A stretch of 64,000 nucleotides of DNA from NCBI RefSeq assembly GCF_000430725.1, contig NZ_KE387206.1:163516-227515 (forward strand). The letters run 5' to 3'. This document shows, one piece after another, positions 1 to 10,309 of this stretch; position 1 is the stretch's first letter, and each line of letters starts with the position of its first letter. Made by a program: the position numbers and the translations under genes. The stretch comes from Azohydromonas australica DSM 1124 (GTDB taxonomy: Bacteria > Pseudomonadota > Gammaproteobacteria > Burkholderiales > Burkholderiaceae_C). The notes under the pieces are model-generated. The model was not told the DNA's origin, searched no databases, and worked only from the letters and a program-made list of their open reading frames with translations.

Positions 1-168
1 GAACGGGGGAGCAAAATGCGTCACGGTGTTAAGAATTAACGCCCGCTGCCCCAGGCAAGGCCCGGGGATTGCTCCCACGTCGCTTCCTTCCTCACGGTTC
101 CCACCTTGACCACTTCCCTCGGGCAACCGGTCGCTGGCGCCCCGCGCGGCAGCACGCCCGGCCCTTTC

Positions 169-2319
<2,151 letters not shown>

Positions 2320-2418
2320 CATGGCGGGCCGCGTCCGCCCCGGCCCGGCCCCGGGCACCGCGCTTGCAATCACGTTCCCAAGGCGGCCCGCGACCTGCGG
2401 CCCGCACAGGGAGCAGCG

Positions 2419-4140
2419 ATGACGATGGGCAGCAAGCGCGAGGAGGGGGGCAAGCCGCTGGGCGTGGCGGGCGACGGCGCCAGCGCCGGGGTGCCCGCCG
2501 CCGGCGAGCTGGAGGGCAACGCCTTCAACCCGCTGAGCTACCCGGGCGTGCACCACTGGCAGGCCAGCGCCATCACGCATCCGGGGCTGGACGAGCGCAG
2601 CAGCGTGTTCTTCGCCGTCATCGAGATGACGCGCATGCCCATGGTCATCACCGACCCCAAGCAGTCCGACAACCCCGTCGTCTTTGTCAACCGCGCCTTC
2701 CTGGACCTCACCGGCTACGAGGAGCACGAAGTGCTGGGGCGCAACTGCCGCTTCCTGCAGGGGCCGCGCACCGACCCGGAGACGGTGGAGGAGGTGCGCA
2801 CGGCCCTGGCCGAGCAGCGCGCGGTGGCGGTGGACATCCTCAACTACAAGGCCGACGGCCGCCCGTTCTGGAACGCGCTGTTCATCGGCCCCGTCTTCGA
2901 TCCGCAAGGCGAGCTGCTGTACTTCTTCGCCTCGCAGATGGACATCACGCGCCGGCACAGCTCGGAGCAGGCCTTCCGCCAGGCGCAGAAGATGGAGGCC
3001 ATCGGGCAGCTCACCGCGGGGCTGGCGCACGACTTCAACAACCTGCTGCAGGTGGTCACGGGCAACCTCGAGCTCGTGGAGCAGCGCCTGGAGGACGACG
3101 ATGTCGCGCTGCGCAGCGTGCGGCACGCGCAGCGCGCCGCCGAGAGGGGCGGACAGTTGACGCAGCAACTGCTGGCCTTCGCCCGCAAGCAGCGGCTGGA
3201 GCCGCGGCGCGTGAGCCTCAACGCGCTGGTGACGGAGTTCAGCGAGATGCTGGTGCGCACGCTGGGCGAGCAGGTGGACCTGCGGCTGGACCTCAAGCCG
3301 GGCCTGCCCCCGTGCACGCTCGATCCCACGCACCTGGAGATGGCGCTGCTCAACGTGCTCATCAACGCGCGCGATGCCATGCCCGAAGGCGGCCGCGTCA
3401 CGGTAGGCACCTCGCTGCTGGACGAGGCCGCGCGCGCGAGCGCGCACCAGCTGCCGCCGGGCCGCTACGTGGTGCTGTGCGTCATCGACGAAGGGCAGGG
3501 CATGCCCGCCGACGTGGCGCACCGCGCCACGGAGCCCTTCTTCACCACGCGGCAGGCCGGCACCGGGCTGGGCCTGGCCATGGTGCACGGCTTCGTGCAG
3601 CAGTCGCGCGGGCGGCTGGAGATCGACAGCGAGCCCGGGCGCGGCACCACGGTGCGCATGATCTTTCCCGCGGAGGCGCAGCGGCCCGCGCCGCCGGCCG
3701 ACGCGCAGGACGCGCGGGAAGCGCAAGGCGCGACGGGCACGATCCTGCTGGTCGAGGACAGCGAGGACGTGCGCCTCATGACCGAGCAGGTGCTGCGCGA
3801 GCAGGGCTACCGCGTGCTGTGCGCCGCCAGCGGCGAGGCGGCGCTGGAGCTGCTGCAGCGCCACGGCCCCGTGGACCTGCTCTTCACCGACGTGATGATG
3901 CCCGGCGGCATGAACGGCCTGGTGCTGGCCGCGCGGCTGCGCGAGCGGCTGCCGGGCCTGCCGGTGCTGCTGAGCACGGGCTACGCGGAAGAACTGCTGG
4001 GCGAGGGCGCCACGCGCGATCCCGTCCTGACCAAACCCTACCGGCGTGCCGAGCTGCTGGAGCAGGTGCGCGCGGCGCTCAAGCGCGCCGGCGCCGCGTC
4101 CTCCTCCCGGGCACCGGCCGGTTCACTGCATGAAGGCTGA
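2419..4140 (+). CDS. LOV-domain hybrid histidine kinase / receiver (putative blue-light sensor)
   Basis: Predicted photoreceptor kinase of 573 residues. Residues about 60-180 form a LOV-type PAS domain carrying the flavin-binding signature GRNCRFLQG. The photoactive Cys is at about 110, and NYKADGRPFWN follows about 30 residues later; both are hallmarks of FMN-binding LOV domains. The kinase core has phospho-acceptor His about 204 (GLAHDFNNLL), an N-box-like NVLINARDAMPEGG, and GTGLGLAM. A C-terminal receiver (about 440-570) has Asp about 491 (LFTDVMMPGG) and Lys about 539. The order LOV-HK-RR matches the known Pseudomonas syringae and related LOV-HK proteins. The start at 2419 follows a GGGAG. 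The gene is followed 12 bp later by a stand-alone receiver, a probable phosphotransfer partner. Light response is inferred from the motif only. Confidence 0.9.
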   Translation: MTMGSKREEGGKPLGVAGDGASAGVPAAGELEGNAFNPLSYPGVHHWQASAITHPGLDERSSVFFAVIEMTRMPMVITDPKQSDNPVVFVNRAFLDLTGYEEHEVLGRNCRFLQGPRTDPETVEEVRTALAEQRAVAVDILNYKADGRPFWNALFIGPVFDPQGELLYFFASQMDITRRHSSEQAFRQAQKMEAIGQLTAGLAHDFNNLLQVVTGNLELVEQRLEDDDVALRSVRHAQRAAERGGQLTQQLLAFARKQRLEPRRVSLNALVTEFSEMLVRTLGEQVDLRLDLKPGLPPCTLDPTHLEMALLNVLINARDAMPEGGRVTVGTSLLDEAARASAHQLPPGRYVVLCVIDEGQGMPADVAHRATEPFFTTRQAGTGLGLAMVHGFVQQSRGRLEIDSEPGRGTTVRMIFPAEAQRPAPPADAQDAREAQGATGTILLVEDSEDVRLMTEQVLREQGYRVLCAASGEAALELLQRHGPVDLLFTDVMMPGGMNGLVLAARLRERLPGLPVLLSTGYAEELLGEGATRDPVLTKPYRRAELLEQVRAALKRAGAASSSRAPAGSLHEG

Positions 4141-4152
4141 AGGTTGCCATCC

Positions 4153-4512
4153 ATGAGTCAGCACATCCTGATCGTCGACGACCTGGTCGATGTGACGACG
4201 GTGTTCCAGTACTACTTCGAGAGCCTGGGCTACCGCGTCAGCGTGGCCGAGCATGGCGCCGCAGCGCTGGCGCTGGAGGAGGCCGATCCGGCGGACCTCG
4301 TCATCACCGACCTGAGGATGCCGGGCATGGGCGGGCGCGAGCTGGTGCTGCAGCTGCGCCAGCGCCGCGCCGAGCTGCCCATCATCATGATGTCGGGCTA
4401 CGCGGGCGACGAGCCGCTGGTGCCCGGCAACACGAGCTTCTTCGTCAAGCCGGTCAACCTCGCGCTGCTGAACCAGCGCGTGGGCGAGATGCTCCAGGGC
4501 CGCGCGGCGTAG
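4153..4512 (+). CDS. Stand-alone response regulator receiver
   Basis: Single-domain CheY-like receiver of 119 residues with no output domain. It has the acidic pocket IVDD near the N-terminus, phospho-acceptor Asp about 53 in VITDLRMPG, the Ser of MMSGYAG and Lys about 99 in FFVKPVN. The ATG at 4153 is preferred to an in-frame TTG at 4144 because GAAGG lies upstream at the right distance. It starts 12 bp after the LOV kinase gene, so it is probably cotranscribed with that kinase and phosphorylated by it. Its downstream target cannot be read from the sequence. Confidence 0.85.
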   Translation: MSQHILIVDDLVDVTTVFQYYFESLGYRVSVAEHGAAALALEEADPADLVITDLRMPGMGGRELVLQLRQRRAELPIIMMSGYAGDEPLVPGNTSFFVKPVNLALLNQRVGEMLQGRAA

Positions 4513-4799
4513 CCGCGGCGGTCCATCCTCTTCCGAGCCTTCGTTCCGGCGCGTTGCCGGAACATCCCTTCCGCGCTTGGTGTCTTGCGCCGGTTGGTTT
4601 CCGACGCAACGGTCTGGACCTGCGCACCGCGGCTGGTGGATGGCGGGCTGGGCACGCCGGTCCCCGCAGCCTTGCGGCCCGTGCCGGGCCTCGTGGGCAC
4701 AGCCCTTGCCACTAAGGTGCAAGCCCCGGGAGTCGCCCGCAGCCGGCACGGTCGGCTCCCGGTGGTGATCCAAGACCCGTTGTCTTAGAGGAGCACTAC

Positions 4800-5144
4800 A
4801 TGAACGTCATCCGCAATACTCTTGCCGCTGCCGCCGTCTCACTGCTGGCCCTGGCCGGCGCCGTGCAGGCCGCAGACCAGTCCAACGTCGGTACCGGTAC
4901 CTCGGCCGCCCAGGCCGAGAAGAACCGGGGCGTGCCGGGCGTGGACGTGGACGTGGGCAAGAACGCTGACGGCGCCATCGACGTGAACGTCAACAAGAAC
5001 AACGCCAACGAGCCGGCGCCGGCCCGCAACGAGACTGCCCGCGGCGTGCCGGGCGTGGACGTGGACGTCGGCCGCAATGCCAACGGCGCGGTGGACGTGC
5101 ACACCGACCGCGGTATGCGCCCCGCGCGCGCCGACCGCGGCTGA
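4800..5144 (+). CDS. Small secreted protein with duplicated RGVPGVDVDVG motif
   Basis: Protein of 114 residues with a clear Sec signal peptide (hydrophobic AAAAVSLLALAGAVQA, cleavage probably after AVQA) and a hydrophilic mature part. The mature part contains two copies of a unit of about 25 residues beginning RGVPGVDVDVG and continuing K/R-N-A-D/N-G-A-I/V-DV. There are no cysteines and no known catalytic motif. A good ribosome-binding site (GAGG at about 4790) precedes the ATG. The preceding 287 bp hold no gene. The function is unknown; the Asp/Val/Asn-rich repeats might bind cations, but that is speculation. The gene converges with the pseudouridine synthase gene. Confidence 0.75.
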   Translation: MNVIRNTLAAAAVSLLALAGAVQAADQSNVGTGTSAAQAEKNRGVPGVDVDVGKNADGAIDVNVNKNNANEPAPARNETARGVPGVDVDVGRNANGAVDVHTDRGMRPARADRG

Positions 5145-5259
5145 CGCGCACTCCCGAAGGCGGACGCTGTGCGCGTTCCGCCCTCGCCATGCCCGCGCAG
5201 GCGGGCGTGGCGACGTAGGGGGCCGCCGCATCACCCTGCGGCCAGCACCCCGGACCTCT

Positions 5260-7116
5260 TCAGAACTTCTCGAACTCGCCCAGGTAGCGCCACTGCCCCG
5301 GGGGCAGCTTGCCCAGAACCACGGAGCCGATGCGCACGCGCTTGAGGCCCACGACCTTGAGGCCCACGGCCTCGCACATGCGGCGGATCTGGCGCTTGCG
5401 GCCCTCGCGCAGCACGACGCGCAGCTGGTCCTCGTTCTGCCAGCTCACCTGCGCGGGCTTGAGCGGCTTGCCGTCAAGCTCCAGGCCGTGGCGCAGCAGC
5501 TCCAGGTCGCGCTCGGGCAGGCGGCCCGGGTGCATGTACTCCACCCGCACCAGGTATTCCTTCTCCACGCGCGTCTCGTCGCCGATGAGCTGCTTGGCGA
5601 CGCGCCCGTCCTGCGTGAGCACCAGCAGCCCGGTGGAGTCGATGTCCAGCCGTCCCGCGGGCGCCAGGTGGCGCGCGTGGCCGGGATGGAAGCGGATGCG
5701 CGCCGGGTCTTCGCCCCAGTGGTTGTCGGCCGTGACCAGCACCGACGCGGGCTCGTAGCCGTCCTCGGCCTGGCCGCTGACATAGCCGATGGGCTTGTGC
5801 AGCAGGATGGTCACGCGCTTGGCCTGCGATTCGCGGGCGATGGGGTCGATGTCCACCACCTGGCCCGGCAGCAGGCGCTGGCCCAGCACGGCCATCTTGC
5901 CGTCCACCTTCACCCAGCCGGCCTCGATCCAGTCGTCGGCCTCGCGGCGCGACACCACGCCCTGTTCCGACAGGTGCTTGGACAGGCGCACGCCCTGTGC
6001 CGCCACCTCGGCCTCGGCGGCCGGACCCCGCACCTCGTCATCCGCCTCGACCCGGGCCGCTCTGTCGTTCAGCCCGGCCTCGGGCAGCCTTTGCCGCACC
6101 GGCTGGCCGGGAGCGGGACTGCGGCGGTCGAAGGCCGGGCGCTCGTCGCGGCGGGGCCGCTCGCCGAAGCCCGGGCGGTCGCCGCGCTGGGGACGCTCGT
6201 CGCGGCCCGCCGGGCCGCCGAAGCGGGGCCGGTCGCCAAAGCCGCCGCGCTCCTCGCGCTGAGGCCGGTCACCGAAAGCGGGACGGTCGTCACGGCGGGG
6301 AGGCCGGTCGCCGAAACCGCCGCGTTCCTCGCGGCGCGGGCGGTCGTCGCGCTCGCCGGGGCCGGCGTGGCGGGGGCGGTCGCCGAAGCCGCCACGGTCT
6401 TCGCGGCGGGGAGGCCGGTCGCCGAAGCCACCGCGCTCCTCGTGGCGCGGGCGCTCGTCACGCCCGCCGGGGCCGGCGTGGCGGGGGCGGTCGCCGAAGC
6501 CACCACGATCTTCATGGCGGGGCCGATCGCCGAAGCCACCGCGTTCCTCGCGGCGCGGGCGGTCGTCACGGCCGCCGGGGCCGGCGTGGCGGGGGCGGTC
6601 ACCAAAGCCGCCGCGGTCTTCATGGCGGGGCCGATCGCCGAAGCCACCGCGCTCCTCGCGGCGCGGGCGGTCGTCACGGCCACCGGGGCCGGCGTGGCGG
6701 GGGCGGTCGCCGAAGCCGCCCCGATCTTCGTAGCGAGGGCGGTCACCGAAGCCGCCCCGATCGTCGCGGCGGGGAGGCCGATCGCCGAAGCCGCCGCGCT
6801 CCTCGCGACGGGGACGGTCGTCACGGCCGCCGGGGCCGGCGTGGCGGGGACGGTCGCCGAAGCTGCTGCCGCGGTCGTCGCGGCGGGGGCGGTCGCCGAA
6901 GCCGCCGCGTTCCTCGCGGCGCGGGTCGCGGGCGGGGCCTTCGCGGCGGTCATTCGAGCCGGGGCGGTCACCGGCACTGCGTTGTTCCGCGCGCGCCGCG
7001 CGCTCGGCCGCGGTGGGCGGCGGGCCGGCCTTGCGGGCGGTGGGTCGCACGTTGGCGCGACGCGGGTCGCGCCCCTTGGCGCCGGCCTTCAATCCAATCT
7101 TGGGTCTTTCACTCAT
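5260..7116 (-). CDS. rluF: RluF-like 23S rRNA pseudouridine synthase with long repetitive N-terminal extension
   Basis: Converts a uridine of 23S rRNA to pseudouridine. The C-terminal about 240 residues hold an S4 RNA-binding domain (VRLSKHLSEQGVVSRREADD) followed by the RsuA/RluB/E/F catalytic domain with its Asp in GRLDIDSTGLLVLTQDG, then EKEYLV and GRKRQIRRMCE. The last motif favours RluF over RluB, which usually has NREVRRM. The start at 7116 (MSERPKIGLKAG) is conserved-looking and gives 618 residues, more than twice the length of a plain RluF. The extra length is a disordered Arg/Gly/Asp-rich N-terminus (residues about 64-332) built from FGDRP repeats, listed separately. Many betaproteobacterial homologues have charged tails, so the extension is probably real, not a fusion error. 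Specificity (U2604 or U2605) is uncertain. Confidence 0.85.
   Translation of the reverse strand: MSERPKIGLKAGAKGRDPRRANVRPTARKAGPPPTAAERAARAEQRSAGDRPGSNDRREGPARDPRREERGGFGDRPRRDDRGSSFGDRPRHAGPGGRDDRPRREERGGFGDRPPRRDDRGGFGDRPRYEDRGGFGDRPRHAGPGGRDDRPRREERGGFGDRPRHEDRGGFGDRPRHAGPGGRDDRPRREERGGFGDRPRHEDRGGFGDRPRHAGPGGRDERPRHEERGGFGDRPPRREDRGGFGDRPRHAGPGERDDRPRREERGGFGDRPPRRDDRPAFGDRPQREERGGFGDRPRFGGPAGRDERPQRGDRPGFGERPRRDERPAFDRRSPAPGQPVRQRLPEAGLNDRAARVEADDEVRGPAAEAEVAAQGVRLSKHLSEQGVVSRREADDWIEAGWVKVDGKMAVLGQRLLPGQVVDIDPIARESQAKRVTILLHKPIGYVSGQAEDGYEPASVLVTADNHWGEDPARIRFHPGHARHLAPAGRLDIDSTGLLVLTQDGRVAKQLIGDETRVEKEYLVRVEYMHPGRLPERDLELLRHGLELDGKPLKPAQVSWQNEDQLRVVLREGRKRQIRRMCEAVGLKVVGLKRVRIGSVVLGKLPPGQWRYLGEFEKF
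6121..6927 (-). repeat. In-frame coding repeat (FGDRP / RHAGPGGRDDRP units)
   Basis: Imperfect tandem repeat inside the pseudouridine synthase gene, encoding residues about 64-332. I count fourteen FGDRP motifs plus one FGERP. Five are followed by RHAGPGG or RHAGPGE. In the middle the units form a 36-residue (108-bp) period: a 24-residue unit starting RHAGPGGRDDRP and a 12-residue unit R-H/Y-ED-RGGFGDRP. All copies keep the reading frame. The protein segment is rich in Arg, Gly, Asp and Pro and should be disordered, resembling RGG-type RNA-binding tails. Confidence 0.9.
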
Positions 7117-7277
7117 TCCGGGATTGGACCATGCCGCCACCGGCGCATCGCCCGAAGCGGCTGCTGCCGACAGGGGCGGGCGGCAGTAGTGCGCGGGTTG
7201 GAAGTTCGGGTTCCGCCCACGCCCGCGCCCGCCCACCGCTTCCTATGCTGCTGCGCACCACGACGCGGGAGATGGCC

Positions 7278-8315
7278 ATGGACAACATGCAGCACACCGG
7301 CAGTTGGGATCAGCACGCAGCGGCGGACGACCCGGTCCGCCCGGGCACTGGCCGGACAGGCCGAGTCGGCGACGGCGCCGCCAGCGGGCCTTGCGCCTCC
7401 AGTGCATCGGCCCTATCGCTCACGCGCCGCCACCTGCTGCTGGCGCTGCCGGCCTGGGCGCTGGGCGAGGTGGCCCGGGCCACGCCGGACGAGGCGGCGC
7501 AAGACGTTGTGCCTGCAACCAAAGCGCCCGCACCGCATGAGCCCCCGGCGCTGCTGCTGGCGCGCGAGGCTCCGGCTGACGTCGACCCCACCGGCTACCT
7601 GGTGAGCGAGAAATTCGACGGCGTGCGCGCGCTGTGGGACGGGCAGCGGCTGCGCTTTCGCAGCGGCGCGGCGGTGCCCGCGCCGGTCGCCTTCCTGCGC
7701 CGGCTGCCGCCGCAGGCGCTGGACGGCGAGCTGTGGCTGGCGCGCGGGCGCTTCAGCGAGCTCGCGGGCCTGGCCAAGCGCCGGGGCGCGAGCGAGGCGG
7801 ACTGGGCCGGCATCCGCTATCAGGTCTTCGAGCTGCCGGGCGCGCCGGGGCCCTTCGAGGCGCGCGCGCAGGCGCTGGCCGAGTTGGTGGCGCGCCTGGA
7901 CGCGCCCGCGCTGCAGGCGGTGGCGCAGGAGCGCGTGGCCGACCGCGCCGCGCTGCAGCGCCGCCTGCAGCAGGTGCTGGCCGCCGGCGGCGAGGGGCTG
8001 ATGCTGCACCGCGCCGACGCGCCCTACGTCACCGGCCGCAGCGAGCTGCTGCTCAAGCTCAAGCCGCAGCAGGACGCCGAAGGCGTGGTCGTGGACCGGC
8101 GCTTCGGCAGCGAGGGCCGGATGCAGGGCCTGCTGGTGGCGCTGCGGCTGCGCCTGCCCGGCGGGCGCGAGTTCCTGCTGGGCAGCGGCTTCAGCGACGC
8201 CTTGCGTCGCGACCCGCCGCCGCTGGGCAGCGTGGTGAGCTACCGCCACCGCGGCTGGAGCGCGACGGGACTGCCGCGCTTTGCGAGCTTCATGAGGGTG
8301 GAGCCGGGCCTCTGA
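7278..8315 (+). CDS. ATP-dependent DNA ligase, LigE-like, probably exported
   Basis: Seals DNA nicks using ATP. Nucleotidyltransferase motif I is SEKFDGVRALWDG, with adenylation Lys about 112. Motif III is probably DGELWLARG, motif IV GEGLMLHR and motif V LLKLKP. A short OB-fold tail follows (GSVVSYRHRGWSATGLPRF). The minimal architecture fits the bacterial LigE group, which is known to be periplasmic. Residues about 49-68 read LTRRHLLLALPAWALG, a twin-Arg plus hydrophobic stretch typical of a Tat or Sec signal. It is preceded by an unusual N-terminal extension of about 47 residues. The start at 7278 is chosen for GGGAG six bases upstream; ATGs at 7245, 7272 and 7287 are in frame. Next to sbcB, another DNA enzyme. 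Confidence 0.85.
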   Translation: MDNMQHTGSWDQHAAADDPVRPGTGRTGRVGDGAASGPCASSASALSLTRRHLLLALPAWALGEVARATPDEAAQDVVPATKAPAPHEPPALLLAREAPADVDPTGYLVSEKFDGVRALWDGQRLRFRSGAAVPAPVAFLRRLPPQALDGELWLARGRFSELAGLAKRRGASEADWAGIRYQVFELPGAPGPFEARAQALAELVARLDAPALQAVAQERVADRAALQRRLQQVLAAGGEGLMLHRADAPYVTGRSELLLKLKPQQDAEGVVVDRRFGSEGRMQGLLVALRLRLPGGREFLLGSGFSDALRRDPPPLGSVVSYRHRGWSATGLPRFASFMRVEPGL

Positions 8316-8364
8316 CACGGCGCCGCGGCGGGCGGGCCGAGCGGCCTCGGGTATCGTCCCGCCG

Positions 8365-9789
8365 ATGAGCGACATGACCTTCTTCTGGCACGACTACGAG
8401 ACCTTCGGCCGCGTGCCGCGACGCGACCGGCCGGCGCAGTTCGCCGGGGTGCGTACCGATGCCGAACTCAACGAGATTGGCGAGCCGCTGACGCTGTACT
8501 GCCACCCGCCGCTGGACATGCTGCCCGACCCGGAGAGCTGCCTGCTCACCGGCATCCTGCCCCAGCACTGCCAGGAACACGGGGTCGCGGAGCACGAATT
8601 CGCCGCCGCCATCGAGGCCGCCCTGGCGCAGCCGGGCACGGTGGGCGTGGGCTACAACAGCATCCGCTTCGACGACGAGGTCACGCGCCACCTGCTCTGG
8701 CGCAACCTGTTCGACCCTTACGCCCGCGAGTGGCAGAACGGCTGCGGACGCTGGGACCTGCTGGACGTGGTGCGCTGCGCCTACGCGCTGCGGCCCGAGG
8801 GCATGGAGTGGCCGCAGCACCCCGACGGGCGCGTGTCCTTCAAGCTGGAGGACCTCACCGCCGCCAACGGCCTTGCGCACGAGTCCGCCCACGACGCGCT
8901 GTCCGACGTGCGCGCCACCATCGCCCTGGCGCGGCGGCTGCGCCAGGCGCAGCCGAAGCTGTGGGACTTCTGCTTCAAGCTGCGGCGCAAGGACGCGGTG
9001 CTGGCGGAGATCGGCGTAGGTAAACCCTTCCTGCACGTCTCGGGCATGTTCGGCGCCGAGCGCGGCTGCCTGGCGCTGATGTGGCCGCTGGGGCCGCACC
9101 CGTCCAACCGCAACGAGCTGCTGTGCTGGGACCTGGCGGCCGACCCGCAGGAGCTGTTCGGCCTGGACGCCGACACCATCCGCGAGCGGCTGTTCACGCG
9201 CACGCAGGACCTGCCCGAGGGCGTGACGCGGCTGCCGATCAAGAGCGTGCACATCAACAAGTCGCCGGTGGTCATCGGCAACCTGAAGACGCTCAGTCCC
9301 GCACAGGCGCAGCGCTGGGGCCTGGACCTGGAGCAGCAGCTGCAGCATGCCGAGCGGCTGCGCCAGGCCGGGCCGCTGCCGCCGCAGCTGTGGGCGCAGG
9401 TGTTCGAGCGCCCGGCCGCCGCGGGCCCGGCGGACGTGGACGAGGACCTGTACGGCGGCTTCGTCGGCAATGCCGACCGCCACAAGCTCAACGCGCTGCG
9501 CGCGGCGCCGCCGCACGAGCTGGCGCTGCGCGAGCCGCCCTTCGAGGACCCGCGGCTGTCGGAGCTGGTCTTCCGCTGGCGTGCCCGCAACTTCCCCCAC
9601 ACCCTCGACGAGGGCGAGCGCGCGCGCTGGGACAAGCACCGCGCGCGCCGGCTGCACGAGGGGCAGGGCGGCGTGCTGACGCTGGCCGCCTATGCCGAGC
9701 GCATCGACGCCCTGAGCGAGACGGCCGACGAGCGCGGGCAGGAGATCCTGGGGGCGCTGTACGACTGGGCGGAGGAAATCGCGCCCTGA
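8365..9789 (+). CDS. sbcB: Exodeoxyribonuclease I
   Basis: 3'-to-5' exonuclease for single-stranded DNA used in recombination and mismatch repair. At 474 residues it matches the Escherichia coli enzyme in length. The N-terminus FFWHDYETFG supplies the first DEDDh acidic residues (Asp about 10, Glu about 12). VGYNSIRFDDEVTRHL carries the second acidic motif and HESAHDALSDVRATIALA the final His/Asp pair. The middle has the SH3-like and C-terminal exonuclease-C segments of the family (VHINKSPVVIGNLKTL). It lies 49 bp after the ligase gene in the same direction, so the two may be cotranscribed. Confidence 0.95.
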   Translation: MSDMTFFWHDYETFGRVPRRDRPAQFAGVRTDAELNEIGEPLTLYCHPPLDMLPDPESCLLTGILPQHCQEHGVAEHEFAAAIEAALAQPGTVGVGYNSIRFDDEVTRHLLWRNLFDPYAREWQNGCGRWDLLDVVRCAYALRPEGMEWPQHPDGRVSFKLEDLTAANGLAHESAHDALSDVRATIALARRLRQAQPKLWDFCFKLRRKDAVLAEIGVGKPFLHVSGMFGAERGCLALMWPLGPHPSNRNELLCWDLAADPQELFGLDADTIRERLFTRTQDLPEGVTRLPIKSVHINKSPVVIGNLKTLSPAQAQRWGLDLEQQLQHAERLRQAGPLPPQLWAQVFERPAAAGPADVDEDLYGGFVGNADRHKLNALRAAPPHELALREPPFEDPRLSELVFRWRARNFPHTLDEGERARWDKHRARRLHEGQGGVLTLAAYAERIDALSETADERGQEILGALYDWAEEIAP

Positions 9790-9808
9790 TCTCCCGGCGG
9801 GCGCGCTT

Positions 9809-10156
9809 TCAAGGCGCGCCCACGCTCCCGTGCACCGCCGCGCGGCGGCAGGCCTCGGCGCAGCGGCGGCAGGCCTCGGCGCATTCCTGGCAATGGTCCA
9901 TGGGGTGGCGGCCGCACTCGGTGCCGCAGGCCTCGCACAGCTGCGCGCACAGGGCGCAGATGGCCTGCGCGTGCTCGCTGTCGCGCGCCATCGCGCCGGA
10001 GGCCAGGCGGCACATGGCGGCGCAGTCGATGTCCAGCGCGATGCAGCGCGCCATGGGTTTGGGCTGGGCCTCGTGCAGGCACGACACGGCGCAGTAGTCA
10101 CAGGCCGCGGCGCAGGCGTCGCAGGCCTCGATGCAGTCGGCATACGGGGGGTTCAT
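9809..10156 (-). CDS. Cys-rich four-helix-bundle copper-storage-type protein (Csp-like)
   Basis: 115 residues with 19 cysteines spaced mostly CxxxC and CxxC (positions 8, 12, 15, 19, 22, 26, 38, 45, 49, 67, 70, 74, 77, 81, 89, 92, 96, 99, 103). This pattern belongs to the four-helix-bundle copper-binding family (DUF326, Csp), in which Cys residues line the bundle core and hold many Cu(I) ions. There is no signal peptide, so it resembles cytosolic Csp3 more than exported Csp1. The start at 10156 follows GGAG seven bases upstream. It is divergent from the Gly/Ser repeat protein and converges with sbcB. No copper exporter or regulator is adjacent. Copper binding is inferred from the Cys pattern. 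Confidence 0.85.
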   Translation of the reverse strand: MNPPYADCIEACDACAAACDYCAVSCLHEAQPKPMARCIALDIDCAAMCRLASGAMARDSEHAQAICALCAQLCEACGTECGRHPMDHCQECAEACRRCAEACRRAAVHGSVGAP

Positions 10157-10309
10157 GGGACGGCTCCATTGCCCGGCTTTCCGGGCGACGTGGGGCTGCC
10201 GGCAAGCCATGCACCCGCGGCGCGCATGCCGCTTGCTGAATTCCCGGGTACCGGCCGGGCGGCGTTCACAGGCCGCCATCCATCCCACTACCGGACCCAA
10301 GGAGAAAGC

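Noticed and set aside
6121..6927. Regularly repeated sequence resembling a CRISPR or satellite array
   Set aside because: The repeats are in frame within the pseudouridine synthase gene, without unique spacers of constant length and without cas genes.
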